From assembly GCA_012103455.1 (NCBI GenBank), contig WLWT01000001.1, forward strand, positions 2,714,001 through 2,778,000: a DNA stretch of 64,000 nucleotides, read 5' to 3'. Origin of the DNA: Gammaproteobacteria bacterium. Its GTDB lineage: Bacteria; Pseudomonadota; Gammaproteobacteria; HK1. Both the position numbers and the translations under genes were made by a program. The notes below the pieces were generated by a model. That model made no database searches and was not told the DNA's origin. It saw only the letters and a program-made list of their open reading frames with translations. Of this stretch, positions 1 through 8,149 are shown in pieces (the stretch's first letter is position 1; every line of letters starts with the position of its first letter).

Positions 1-706
1 AGTCATCAGGATAATCGTTCTTGGTCATGCAGGCGCCGTGGCGGCGCATCACGAAGCTATCGGCGGAGCCGCGCGCGAGGATGTCGAATACTTTGGTCCG
101 ATCTACGCCGGCCCTCGTGGCGATGGCCATGGCCTCCGCCAGGGCGGACACGGTTTGGAACACCAGCATATTGTTCATGAGTTTGAGCACTTGGCCGGTG
201 CCTATTTCTCCACAATGGGAAATCTCCGTGCCCATACAGCGCAGATAGGGCTCTATCCGGCTGAACACTTGCTCATCGGCACCTACAGTGATGGCCAGAG
301 TGCCGTCTTCAGCCGAGGGTACGCCCCGGGCCACCGGCGCGTCGGCGAAGTCAACGCCTTTTTGCGCCAGGGCACCAGCGGCTTCCCGGTCCACTCCGAC
401 GGTGGCCGTGGTCATATCGACGACGGTTTGCCCGCGGCGGGCATGATGGATGAGGCCATCGTCTGCAAAGCACACTGCGCGCACTTGCGGCGCGCCGGGT
501 AAACACATGAATACCAGGTCGCTGGTATCGACTAGCTCCGCTATGGATGTCGCTCTTGTGACGCCGTCATCCGCTAAAGCTTGCGCTTTTGCCGGATCTA
601 TGTCGAAGCCCATCACCGGCACGCCGGCTCGCTTGGCTAGATTGCGGCACATGCGCCCGCCCATGACGCCCAGGCCGATGAACCCGAGTCCTTTGATCAG
701 TGGCAT
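1..706 (-). CDS. 3-hydroxyisobutyrate dehydrogenase-family NAD(P) oxidoreductase, C-terminus off the window
   Basis: Beta-hydroxyacid dehydrogenase family: these enzymes oxidise or reduce short hydroxy acids such as 3-hydroxyisobutyrate or tartronate semialdehyde in the cytoplasm. Reading leftwards from an ATG at 706 (GAGG about 10 nt upstream), about 235 residues are present. The N-terminal Rossmann motif reads FIGLGVMGGRM. The substrate-site segment DAPVARGVPSAEDGTL is typical of the family, with A-R-G where S-G-G is common. The catalytic lysine lies in GTGQVLKLMNNML. The all-alpha C-terminal domain is cut by the window edge. The exact substrate cannot be told. It is divergent from the metal-receptor gene that follows. 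Confidence 0.88.
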   Translation of the reverse strand, partial: MPLIKGLGFIGLGVMGGRMCRNLAKRAGVPVMGFDIDPAKAQALADDGVTRATSIAELVDTSDLVFMCLPGAPQVRAVCFADDGLIHHARRGQTVVDMTTATVGVDREAAGALAQKGVDFADAPVARGVPSAEDGTLAITVGADEQVFSRIEPYLRCMGTEISHCGEIGTGQVLKLMNNMLVFQTVSALAEAMAIATRAGVDRTKVFDILARGSADSFVMRRHGACMTKNDYPDD

Positions 707-717
707 ATCCGAACCTC

Positions 718-751
718 GCTACTGGCCAGAGAGGGCTACTGGCTAGAGAGG
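718..751. repeat. Two tandem 17-bp units upstream of the dehydrogenase
   Basis: GCTACTGGCCAGAGAGG is followed directly by GCTACTGGCTAGAGAGG, one mismatch. The pair lies 12 bp upstream of the start codon at 706, in the leader or promoter of that gene. It could be a regulator site or a chance duplication; nothing more can be said. Confidence 0.5.
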
Positions 752-914
752 GAATGTACCTGACTGGTGGCCGGCTGACAGCCCGCAGCACCATTCTCGT
801 TGCGTGTGACGGGCTATGCAGTCACTGCCGGTGCGTTATCATTGCTGCGTTATGTTATTCCTTTTACCTCCGGTTAGATTGATCGCCGTTCTTAAAGGGA
901 CATTCAAAAAAGCG

Positions 915-1871
915 ATGCTCAAACGCCGATCAGGGCTTGGCGCCGTCGCTGTTTTGAGCCTCGGCTCTGCGGCGTGGATGGCGCAACCAATGCAGGCCGC
1001 GGAGCCGGTGCCGGTAGTCGTTTCGTTCACCATATTGGGCGATTTCGTCAGCCGTATAGGCGGTAGCAGGGTGGCGGTGCGAACGCTGGTGGGGAGCGGC
1101 GAAGATACGCATACCTACGTGCCCTCGCCCCGTGATGCAAAAGCGTTGCGGGACGCTCGCCTCATCGTCATCAATGGTCTTGGTTTTGAAGGCTGGATGA
1201 CACGGCTGGTGCAGGCGAGCGGCACGGCGGCACCGCTAGTCAGGGCCAGTGATGGAGTGGAGCTTTTACAGACCCATGGGCACCACGTGGAGCGAGGGTC
1301 CACCGGAACCTCTAGCCGTGAAACCCATCACCTTGAAAACGATCCCCACGCGTGGCTAAGCGCCATCAATGCGGTTATTTACGTTCGCAACATTGCGCAG
1401 GCACTGTGCCGCATCGACGGTGGGCATTGCGCCGCATACCGCCAGCGTGCTGATGAGTACGCAATAGAACTGCAGCGCTTGGATAAGCATATCAGAGAGC
1501 AGGTCGCGCGGGTGCCGGCGGCGCGGCGGCGGGTGGTCGCGGCCCATGCGGCATTCGGCTATTTTGCTGCTGAGTATGGTATGACTTTTCTAACGGTTCT
1601 TGGCACCAGCACCCACAGTGAGGCATCAGCCGCGCAGGTAGCTAGACTGATACGTCAAGCACGCCGGCAGGGGGCCAATGCCATCTTCGTCGAGAATATC
1701 GCCGATCCGCGCTTGATGCAGCAGGTGGCGCGCGAGATGGGTATCGAGCTGGGTGGTGTTTTGTACGCCGATGCGTTGGGAGCGGCCGAAGACGGCCCCG
1801 CATCGTATGTCGAGTTAATGCGGCGAAATGTCCACACTCTTGTCGAAGGCATCTTGCAAATGGATAAGTGA
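915..1871 (+). CDS. Zinc/manganese ABC transporter substrate-binding protein (ZnuA/TroA family)
   Basis: Periplasmic receptor of a cluster-A1 metal ABC importer. The 318-residue reading from ATG 915 starts with a signal peptide (MLKRRSG, hydrophobic stretch, cleavage near MQAAEP). After it come VSFTILGDFVSRIGG, typical of the family, and the first metal-ligand region around EDTHTYVPSPRDA. A His-rich loop (HGHHVERG ... THHLENDPHAW) follows, as in Zn receptors. Later ligands are in AAHAAFGYF and the C-terminal FVENIADPRL. The frame is open upstream to 816, but only the 915 start gives a clean signal peptide. No permease or ATPase gene is in the window. Zn versus Mn cannot be decided by eye. The gene is probably co-transcribed with the copper chaperone 4 bp downstream. 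Confidence 0.88.
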   Translation: MLKRRSGLGAVAVLSLGSAAWMAQPMQAAEPVPVVVSFTILGDFVSRIGGSRVAVRTLVGSGEDTHTYVPSPRDAKALRDARLIVINGLGFEGWMTRLVQASGTAAPLVRASDGVELLQTHGHHVERGSTGTSSRETHHLENDPHAWLSAINAVIYVRNIAQALCRIDGGHCAAYRQRADEYAIELQRLDKHIREQVARVPAARRRVVAAHAAFGYFAAEYGMTFLTVLGTSTHSEASAAQVARLIRQARRQGANAIFVENIADPRLMQQVAREMGIELGGVLYADALGAAEDGPASYVELMRRNVHTLVEGILQMDK

Positions 1872-1875
1872 GTTG

Positions 1876-2331
1876 ATGATGAAGCGCTGGGTGTGGGGTT
1901 TGGCCTTTGCGGTGTTGTTGGTGGCTGGGCCGGCCAGGGCGGATGATGTAACGGCCGGTATTGCAAAACCCGCTGAGCTAGAGGTGAAAAACGCTTGGTC
2001 GCGGGCGCTGCCACCGGTGGCCAGCACGGGGGCTGTTTACCTCACTTTAGTCAACCGGGGGGCGTTTCCTCGGCGTTTGCTGAGCGCTTCGAGTCCGGTG
2101 GCTGAACGCGTGGAGATCCACAGTCACGCCATGTCCAGCGATGGGATGGTGAAGATGCGCAAGGTTGAGGCGGTTGAGGTTTCAGCCCGGGCCCCCGTCA
2201 TTTTCAAACCCCACGGTCTGCACGTTATGTTGATCGGTCTTAAACAACCGCTGGTGGCCGATAAGCGTTTCTCTTTGACCCTGAGGTTTGAGCGGGGCGA
2301 AGTGCTGGAGACGCAGTTCGAAGTTCGCTAA
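1876..2331 (+). CDS. PCu(A)C-family periplasmic copper chaperone
   Basis: The 151-residue exported protein has a signal peptide ending near ARADD. Its beta-sandwich domain carries the PCu(A)C copper-site pattern: a His/Met cluster EIHSHAMSSDGMVKM and a downstream HGLHVM (HxM). Family members deliver Cu(I) to the CuA site of cytochrome c oxidase or buffer periplasmic copper. The start lies 4 bp after the stop of the metal-receptor gene, with two adjacent ATGs at 1876 and 1879; the first is used here. The coupling suggests a metal-handling operon, although the two proteins probably serve different metals. Confidence 0.87.
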   Translation: MMKRWVWGLAFAVLLVAGPARADDVTAGIAKPAELEVKNAWSRALPPVASTGAVYLTLVNRGAFPRRLLSASSPVAERVEIHSHAMSSDGMVKMRKVEAVEVSARAPVIFKPHGLHVMLIGLKQPLVADKRFSLTLRFERGEVLETQFEVR

Positions 2332-2374
2332 ACCGGCCTGATGGTACGGTGGAACGGGCATGCTCGGCTGTCAC

Positions 2375-2404
2375 CGCTAAGAGCGCTCATCCACGCTCTT
2401 AGCG
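2375..2404. terminator. Bidirectional hairpin between converging genes
   Basis: An 11-bp perfect stem, CGCTAAGAGCG and CGCTCTTAGCG, encloses an 8-nt loop between the converging copper-chaperone and DddP-like genes. Its right arm overlaps the DddP-like stop codon at 2399-2401. There is no T-run on either side, so intrinsic termination may be weak. Confidence 0.6.
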
Positions 2405-3724
2405 CAAAGCGAGGGGGTAATCGGTGAGTGGCTCCGGCCCGCTCTCGCGAACCACTATTTGCTGTTCCAGCTTGACGCCTTCACCGCCACTGCGTTTGCC
2501 CACAAAAGCTTCCACGCTCATGACCGCACCGGCCGGGATGATGTCATCGAAGCCATTGCTATCCCATTTCTCCCGCGCGTACACCGAGGGATATTCATCG
2601 CATAGTCCGGTGCCGTGGGCCATGACGGTATAACCGTTGTACTCATCTAGCGGGGGATACCAGAGTTTTTCGGTCACCTCCCGCAAGCTCGCGCCGGCTT
2701 TGAATAATTCGGTGTTGCGCGCTACCGTCTCGCTCGCCAGATCGTGTAACTGCTGTTGTGCGCCGCTAGGCGCCCCACCGCCGCACAACCATGTCCTGGA
2801 CATGTCTATACACATGCCGTAAGCGCCCACCAAGTCGGTATCGAAGGCTATCAACTCGCCGGCTTTCACCACTTTGCTGCTAGCCTCTTGAAACCATGGA
2901 TTGGTCCGTTCCCCGGAGGCCAGGAGCCGGGTTTCTATCCATTCACCGAAGCGTAAAGTGTTCGATTCTTGCAGCCTGGCCCAAAGAGCCACTTCGGTGA
3001 CGCCTGGGCTCAGCATAGCTTTCATGTCGTCGAGGTTGCGCTGACAAGCATGGGCGGCACAGCGCATGGCGTTGATCTCTTCTTCATGTTTGACGAGGCG
3101 GGCTTTTTCCATCAACGGTTGCCCGCTGACTAAATCCACCCCGCACGCCTCCAAGGCGCGAATACCTTCAAGAGCTAGAATATCCACCGCCAAACGCCGT
3201 CCCCCACCCCCGTGTTCATCGAGCAGCGCGGCGATCTCATCGGCCCAACGCTTGGCTACTTCCAGTACCCGCGAGCCCACCCAGAATGGGTGCATGGTGG
3301 TGGCGGGGCGGATTTCATCGATCACATCGCAGTGAGCGCTGAGGAACTCTGCATCTGAGAACTCGAAAACGATGACCGGCCCTGCGGTGGCGATGAAGGC
3401 ATAACGCACAGCGTTGTGCATGGTCCACAACGACATATTGGTGGAATCGGTGGCATAACGGATGTTGAGCGGATCGTAGAGCAGGGCGCCATCGCATTGA
3501 TGCTGGCGCAGTTGCTCGCGCACCCGGGCCACCCGGTAGCGCCGCATGCGGGAAAGATCCGGTAATTGCAAGCCGGCCGCAGCCCATTCGTCCAGTACCT
3601 GCGGCGTTGGGCCTAGGTGGTGCGTATTGTTGTCGGTGTGCTTGATGAACCATTCGGGGATAGGCCGACCACCGCGGATCTTGGGAAAATGACGCTTAGG
3701 GGCTAGGGTGGAGTCGTTGTACAT
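2399..3724 (-). CDS. dddP: DddP-like DMSP lyase (M24 metallopeptidase fold)
   Basis: DddP cleaves dimethylsulfoniopropionate to dimethyl sulfide and acrylate using a metal centre in a creatinase/aminopeptidase-P fold. The 441-residue protein shares long stretches that I recall from Roseobacter DddP: GPTPQVLDEWAAAGLQLPDL, DPLNIRYATDSTNMSLW, GEWIETRLLASGERTNPWF and FDTDLVGAYG. The metal ligands expected in the fold are present: two Asp in FDTD, Asp in CIDMSRTW, His in AHGTGLCDE, Glu in VEAF and Glu in KLEQQ. ATG 3724 is preferred; an in-frame GTG at 3742 adds six residues. The length matches the family. A related M24 peptidase with another substrate remains possible, because this call rests on remembered sequence. 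Confidence 0.72.
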   Translation of the reverse strand: MYNDSTLAPKRHFPKIRGGRPIPEWFIKHTDNNTHHLGPTPQVLDEWAAAGLQLPDLSRMRRYRVARVREQLRQHQCDGALLYDPLNIRYATDSTNMSLWTMHNAVRYAFIATAGPVIVFEFSDAEFLSAHCDVIDEIRPATTMHPFWVGSRVLEVAKRWADEIAALLDEHGGGGRRLAVDILALEGIRALEACGVDLVSGQPLMEKARLVKHEEEINAMRCAAHACQRNLDDMKAMLSPGVTEVALWARLQESNTLRFGEWIETRLLASGERTNPWFQEASSKVVKAGELIAFDTDLVGAYGMCIDMSRTWLCGGGAPSGAQQQLHDLASETVARNTELFKAGASLREVTEKLWYPPLDEYNGYTVMAHGTGLCDEYPSVYAREKWDSNGFDDIIPAGAVMSVEAFVGKRSGGEGVKLEQQIVVRESGPEPLTDYPLALR

Positions 3725-3928
3725 GATTGATGGCTGGTGCACGTTCGGGTGCGGCGAACATTAACCGCTGTGCGGTGGCCGGGGTTATTTGGATGCGGCG
3801 GAAAAATTCCCCCTAGGCGTCATGATCTCGGGCGTCACGACTTCGGGAGCGGCCAATAGAGCCCGCCAATGTCACGGTGTGGTTTTGTATGCTCATGCGC
3901 CCGGTTGAAGCGAACGAGGTATACGCCT

Positions 3929-5032
3929 ATGTCCGAGCGGGCCCTGGCCCTGCACGCCAACCCTTGGCTAGGGGTGTTTTTTATCACCGGCGGTGGCTCC
4001 CCGATCATCTCCGAGATCTTGAGCACGCCCGGCGCTAGCCGTTCGGTGTTGGAGATAACGGTACCGTATGCATACTCATCGCTAACACGAGTGCTAGGGC
4101 GGGCGCCTGAACAACCGCACTGCGGGGCGTGTTCAGGGGCGAGCGCGCGGGCGCTCGCCATGGCCGCGTTGCAGCGCGCGTTGGTGCTGGCGCCGGGGGA
4201 GGATCCGGATCGCTTATTCGGACTCGGTTGCACCGCCAGTCTCGCCACCGATAGGCCAAAGCGCGGCGGGCACCGGGCTCATATCGCGTTGCAGACCGCA
4301 TGGCGTACCCACGCGCAAGCCTTGACCCTGACCGGCGATCGGGCCTGTGAGGAGGCGGCGCTGACGGACGCGCTTTGGCGTTTGTTGCAAGAAGCACTGC
4401 ACGAGGAACCCGGTGGGTGTACCTTGGCCGCCAAGGCTCAAGCGGGTTGGCGCGCACTGGTTTTGGGCGCTGAGCAAGCCGTCGCAACGCAGCCGCATGA
4501 CGGGCGTTTATTACTCCCCGGTGCGTTTAATCCGTTGCATGAGGGCCACCGGGCCATGTTGGAGGTGGCCCAGGAGCTGACCGGGTTGGCCGGTGCATTC
4601 GAGTTGTCGATCGCCAACGTTGATAAGCCAGCTCTGGACTATGTGGAAATCGAGCGCCGGCTGGCGCAATTCAACCCCGGGCCGTTGCTAAAATCCCGGT
4701 TTATAAAGCCTGTATGGCTATCTAGTTTGCCGACATTTTTGGCTAAAGCCAGGTGTTTTCCCGGGGCGGTGTTCGCCGTGGGTGTCGATACTATCGAGCG
4801 GATCGACGCGCCACGCTATTACGGCGGCGCGGCTGGCCGCGATCGTGCCATCGGTGAGCTGGCCGCCCTCGGTTGCCGGTTTGTGGTGTTTGGGCGGGTC
4901 ACCGGTGGCCGGTTTCAGAGCTTGGATCGCATGGATCTCAGCCATGCGTTACGGCGGCTGTGCCAAGCGGTGCCCGAAGCAAGGTTTCGCCAGGACATTT
5001 CATCGACGCAATTGCGCGCGAATGCCTCTTAG
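3929..5032 (+). CDS. CinA-type NMN deamidase fused to a NadD-like nucleotidyltransferase
   Basis: The 367-residue protein has two domains. Residues about 10-165 resemble the CinA C-terminal domain (PncC), which deamidates nicotinamide mononucleotide: FITGGGSPIISEIL and PGASRSVLEITVPYAYSSL match its core. Residues about 190-367 form an HxGH nucleotidyltransferase: GAFNPLHEGH (H204, H207) and ISSTQLRA, like the ISSTxIR end motif of NadD. If both are active, the protein could convert NMN to nicotinic acid mononucleotide and then adenylate it, two consecutive steps of NAD salvage; this is inference. ATG 3929 has GAGGT 8 nt upstream; an in-frame ATG at 3869 lacks one. It converges with the MFS gene, 3 bp away. 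Confidence 0.78.
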   Translation: MSERALALHANPWLGVFFITGGGSPIISEILSTPGASRSVLEITVPYAYSSLTRVLGRAPEQPHCGACSGASARALAMAALQRALVLAPGEDPDRLFGLGCTASLATDRPKRGGHRAHIALQTAWRTHAQALTLTGDRACEEAALTDALWRLLQEALHEEPGGCTLAAKAQAGWRALVLGAEQAVATQPHDGRLLLPGAFNPLHEGHRAMLEVAQELTGLAGAFELSIANVDKPALDYVEIERRLAQFNPGPLLKSRFIKPVWLSSLPTFLAKARCFPGAVFAVGVDTIERIDAPRYYGGAAGRDRAIGELAALGCRFVVFGRVTGGRFQSLDRMDLSHALRRLCQAVPEARFRQDISSTQLRANAS

Positions 5033-5035
5033 TGA

Positions 5036-6268
5036 TTAGGATTTTCCACGTTCGCGCAGATACCAAAACAGCGCTGCTATTTGCAGAACTAACAGTGAGC
5101 CGAAGGCCCACCTGTAGCCTTCGGCCGAATAGCTATTGGCCGTTTGCGGAAATAAATCCAGCACCGCGCCGATGAATGCCTGCGCCAGGAACGCGGCGGC
5201 GAACAAGACTAGATTCACCGCTGTTTGCGCCCGCGCGGAGCGGGCGGTGCCGAAATGTTTCGCTAGCGCCGGGTAAGCGAGTATGGACATCTGTCCGGTC
5301 ATACCGAACACGGCCCACATGATGAAGTTGATGCAAGTCAGCTCTGCGATGATGGCGGCCTGGGACAGCATGAACGCGAGCAGGGCACCCACCATGATAT
5401 GTAACTGATCGACGCCACGGCGGCCGAGGCGATCGGCCACTATGCCGCCCAATAAAATGCCGAGCAAAAACGCCACCGCGATGATCAGCAAGTACCAAGC
5501 AACGCCGTCCCGGCCGAAGCCGGCGATGTCTCTGAACCACGGCCCCGTCCACAGCGTGTGTATGCCTACATGGGCGCCCGCGGTAGTGGCGACGATGGGC
5601 GCCAGTGACCAAAAATACCGATCGGTATAGATGCCGCGTATCTCCTGAAGTTGTTCGTGCAGCCGCTGGCGCAGTGGCGGCACGCCGGGTTCCGGAACCA
5701 CGGCCGCGATGATGAGTGCGACAGCCGCCGTCAGGCCGGCGCCGGCGGCGAACAATCCGCGCCAACCTATGGTTTGAACGGCGAACTCGGCTGGCAGCGT
5801 CGCTGTGAGCATGCCCAAACCGCCCACCGACATGATGCAGGCGTTGGCCAGGGCGTGACGCGATGGGTGAAACCACAGCACCACAGCTTTGAATCCAGCC
5901 ATCAATCCGCCGGCGAAGCCAAGGCCTATCAGAGCGCGGGCGGCGGCCAGTGCCAGGGCCGAGTTGGCCAGTGAGAACAATAACGAGCCCAGCGCTGCCA
6001 CCAGCAGCAAGGTGGCTTGGACGCGGCGCGGGCCGAAGCGATCCAGCAAGATCCCCAATGGGAGTTGAAACAAGGCGAAGGCGATCAAGTACGCCGCTGT
6101 CACCAATCCGAGCTGGCCCGCGTCCAGATGAAGATCCGCGGCCAGATTCGGCGCCACTACCGCGTTGATGGCGCGGAACATGTAGGAGAGAAAATAACCT
6201 GCCGCAAACGGCAATAACACCACCAGCACTAGGCGAACAGGCATGGACTTAGCGCAGGGGTTGGACAC
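5036..6268 (-). CDS. MFS transporter
   Basis: The roughly 410-residue inner-membrane permease has about 12 hydrophobic segments. The cytoplasmic loop between helices 2 and 3 reads LDRFGPRRVQ, the major facilitator signature, and a second copy LADRLGRRGVDQ-like (VADRLGRRG) sits between helices 8 and 9. The substrate cannot be predicted. It is divergent from gamma-glutamyltransferase, so a peptide or amino-acid derivative is possible, but that is only context. The start is a GTG at 6268; an ATG at 6244 is nearly as good and keeps helix 1. Confidence 0.85.
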   Translation of the reverse strand: MSNPCAKSMPVRLVLVVLLPFAAGYFLSYMFRAINAVVAPNLAADLHLDAGQLGLVTAAYLIAFALFQLPLGILLDRFGPRRVQATLLLVAALGSLLFSLANSALALAAARALIGLGFAGGLMAGFKAVVLWFHPSRHALANACIMSVGGLGMLTATLPAEFAVQTIGWRGLFAAGAGLTAAVALIIAAVVPEPGVPPLRQRLHEQLQEIRGIYTDRYFWSLAPIVATTAGAHVGIHTLWTGPWFRDIAGFGRDGVAWYLLIIAVAFLLGILLGGIVADRLGRRGVDQLHIMVGALLAFMLSQAAIIAELTCINFIMWAVFGMTGQMSILAYPALAKHFGTARSARAQTAVNLVLFAAAFLAQAFIGAVLDLFPQTANSYSAEGYRWAFGSLLVLQIAALFWYLRERGKS

Positions 6269-6509
6269 TTAGGGGTCATTTCCTCTGATGACAATTGTGG
6301 AGTAGGCCATTGCTCTGCTTTTTGGGGATGAGCGTTACGCTGATGCGGGCCGCTAAGCCGATGAGAGACAATTCTGCATCGTCGCCCCGGGCGTGATGGA
6401 GATGCGATCATAGCAGCCCGCCGCTACGCGCTTTAAGGCCGAATGTGGTACTAAGGGGTAGGCGGTTTTGGGGCAACAGCGGGGAGTGAAGCGGGTGCAG
6501 CCTTATCAG

Positions 6510-8093
6510 ATGCGCGAAACATGGCGGGTCACGAAGCCGGCGGTGCGTGGGGAGCGCGGTCTTGTCTCAACGCAACACTACTTGGCCTCCGAGGCAGGTG
6601 CTTCGATCCTGCGCGCCGGCGGGAACGCCGCCGATGCGGCGGTGGCCGCCGGTTTGGCGCTGGGCGTGGTGGAGCCCTGGATGAGCGGTATAGGCGGCGG
6701 TGGTTTCATGCAATGGATGGACGCCACGTCTGATGCCACGCTTAAGGCCACGTCCAAGACAGTGGCAGCCGGAGCGGTCTCGGGTGTCGATTTCGCCATG
6801 GTGTCACCCCAGGGACTGGACCCGGCCGACTATCCACTGGTGGCAGGGACCAACGCGGCGGATAAATTCAATTGGCCCACCGTATTCGAGGATCGGCATA
6901 CCACTGGCCCTTACTCGATTGCGGTGCCGGGCTACCTGGCCGGTATCTGCGCGGTGTTAACGCGCTATGGCACCATGAGCCTTGCCGATGTGATGGCGCC
7001 GGCTCTTGAGTTGGTGCGTTTCGGTTTACCATTGGATTGGTTGGCGACGCAGAAAATCAGCAACAACGCCAGGGATTTGCGCAACTACGCCGCCAGCGCG
7101 CGGATGTATCTGCCGCACGGATTGCCTCCCGTGGGGCCGGTCAACGGTGAGGTGACGGGACTGCCCTGGCGGGAATTGGTCACCACCTATGAGGCCCTCG
7201 CCACCGATGGTATCGAGGGCTTTTACTCCGGCGCGTTGGCGGCAACGCTGGCGCAAGATGCACACGATGTGGGCAGTTCCATGCGCTTGTCCGATCTTCA
7301 GGCGTATAGCGCGCACCCGTTCGAAGGCAAACCCGTACACTACCGGGACGCCCGCGTGTGGGCGCCGCAGGGGCTCAATGCAGGACCCAGCTTGGAGTAC
7401 GCTTTAAGCGCTTTGCAGACCCGATGGGCGGCGGCGAGCAGCGGTCCGGATGGCGCCGCCTATGCCCATTACGCCGATGTGCTCCTGGAGGCCTATGCCC
7501 GGCGTTTGGCCACCATGGGCGTTGCTTCGGGCTCAGGCAATACCTCCCATCTAGGGGTGATCGACGGGGCCGGCAATGTGGTCTCATGGACCCAGACCAT
7601 CATGTCGGCATTCGGCTCCAAGGTGGTGATGCCAAGTACCGGCATCACCATGAACAATGGCATCATGTGGTTCGATCCGGTGCCTGGCCGCCCCAATTCC
7701 ATCCAGCCGGGGGTGCGTCCTCTATCCAATATGTGTCCGGCCATCGTTGAACTGGCCAATGGCTGCCGCTTGGCGGTGGGCGCCTGTGGCGGGCGCAAGA
7801 TCCTCCCCGCCGTCTTTCAGCTTATCTCCTTCATGGTGGACTACCGTATGTCGCTGGAGGAGGCCATGCACACGCCGCGCATAGATGTGAGTGGCACCGA
7901 TGAGGTGGCTGTGGACAACCGCTTGTCAGCCGATGTTGTCCGTGTGGTGAGCGATGGGCGGCGGTGCAAAGTGGCGCAACACGGGGTCTATCCGAATCAA
8001 TTCGCGCTGCCGAACATCGTGGCGCTGCACGACGGCGTCTATAGCGGCGGGGCTTTTATCATGTCACCCACCGCTGCCGTCATTGCGGTATAA
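6510..8093 (+). CDS. ggt: Gamma-glutamyltransferase (Ntn hydrolase)
   Basis: Hydrolyses gamma-glutamyl bonds, as in glutathione, or transfers the glutamyl group. The 527-residue reading is the usual proenzyme length. Family features are SGIGGGGFM near the N-terminus, the autocleavage and nucleophile region GSGNTSHLGVIDGAGN (Thr before S-H), NNGIMWFDP, and RPLSNMCPAIV. No signal peptide is visible, unlike E. coli Ggt, so a cytoplasmic enzyme is likely. The frame is open back to a TTG at 6468 and a GTG at 6486; ATG 6510 is the only ATG but has no clear ribosome site. Confidence 0.88.
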   Translation: MRETWRVTKPAVRGERGLVSTQHYLASEAGASILRAGGNAADAAVAAGLALGVVEPWMSGIGGGGFMQWMDATSDATLKATSKTVAAGAVSGVDFAMVSPQGLDPADYPLVAGTNAADKFNWPTVFEDRHTTGPYSIAVPGYLAGICAVLTRYGTMSLADVMAPALELVRFGLPLDWLATQKISNNARDLRNYAASARMYLPHGLPPVGPVNGEVTGLPWRELVTTYEALATDGIEGFYSGALAATLAQDAHDVGSSMRLSDLQAYSAHPFEGKPVHYRDARVWAPQGLNAGPSLEYALSALQTRWAAASSGPDGAAYAHYADVLLEAYARRLATMGVASGSGNTSHLGVIDGAGNVVSWTQTIMSAFGSKVVMPSTGITMNNGIMWFDPVPGRPNSIQPGVRPLSNMCPAIVELANGCRLAVGACGGRKILPAVFQLISFMVDYRMSLEEAMHTPRIDVSGTDEVAVDNRLSADVVRVVSDGRRCKVAQHGVYPNQFALPNIVALHDGVYSGGAFIMSPTAAVIAV

Positions 8094-8149
8094 AAGTTGT
8101 GGTCATGTAAAGTCGTGGCCGCCCGGATAAGACTCACGCCAGGCAAGAC

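Noticed and set aside
830..880. A Zur operator upstream of the metal receptor
   Set aside because: GTTAT repeats occur (GTTATCATTGC, GTTATGTTATT), but they do not form the palindrome expected of a Zur box.
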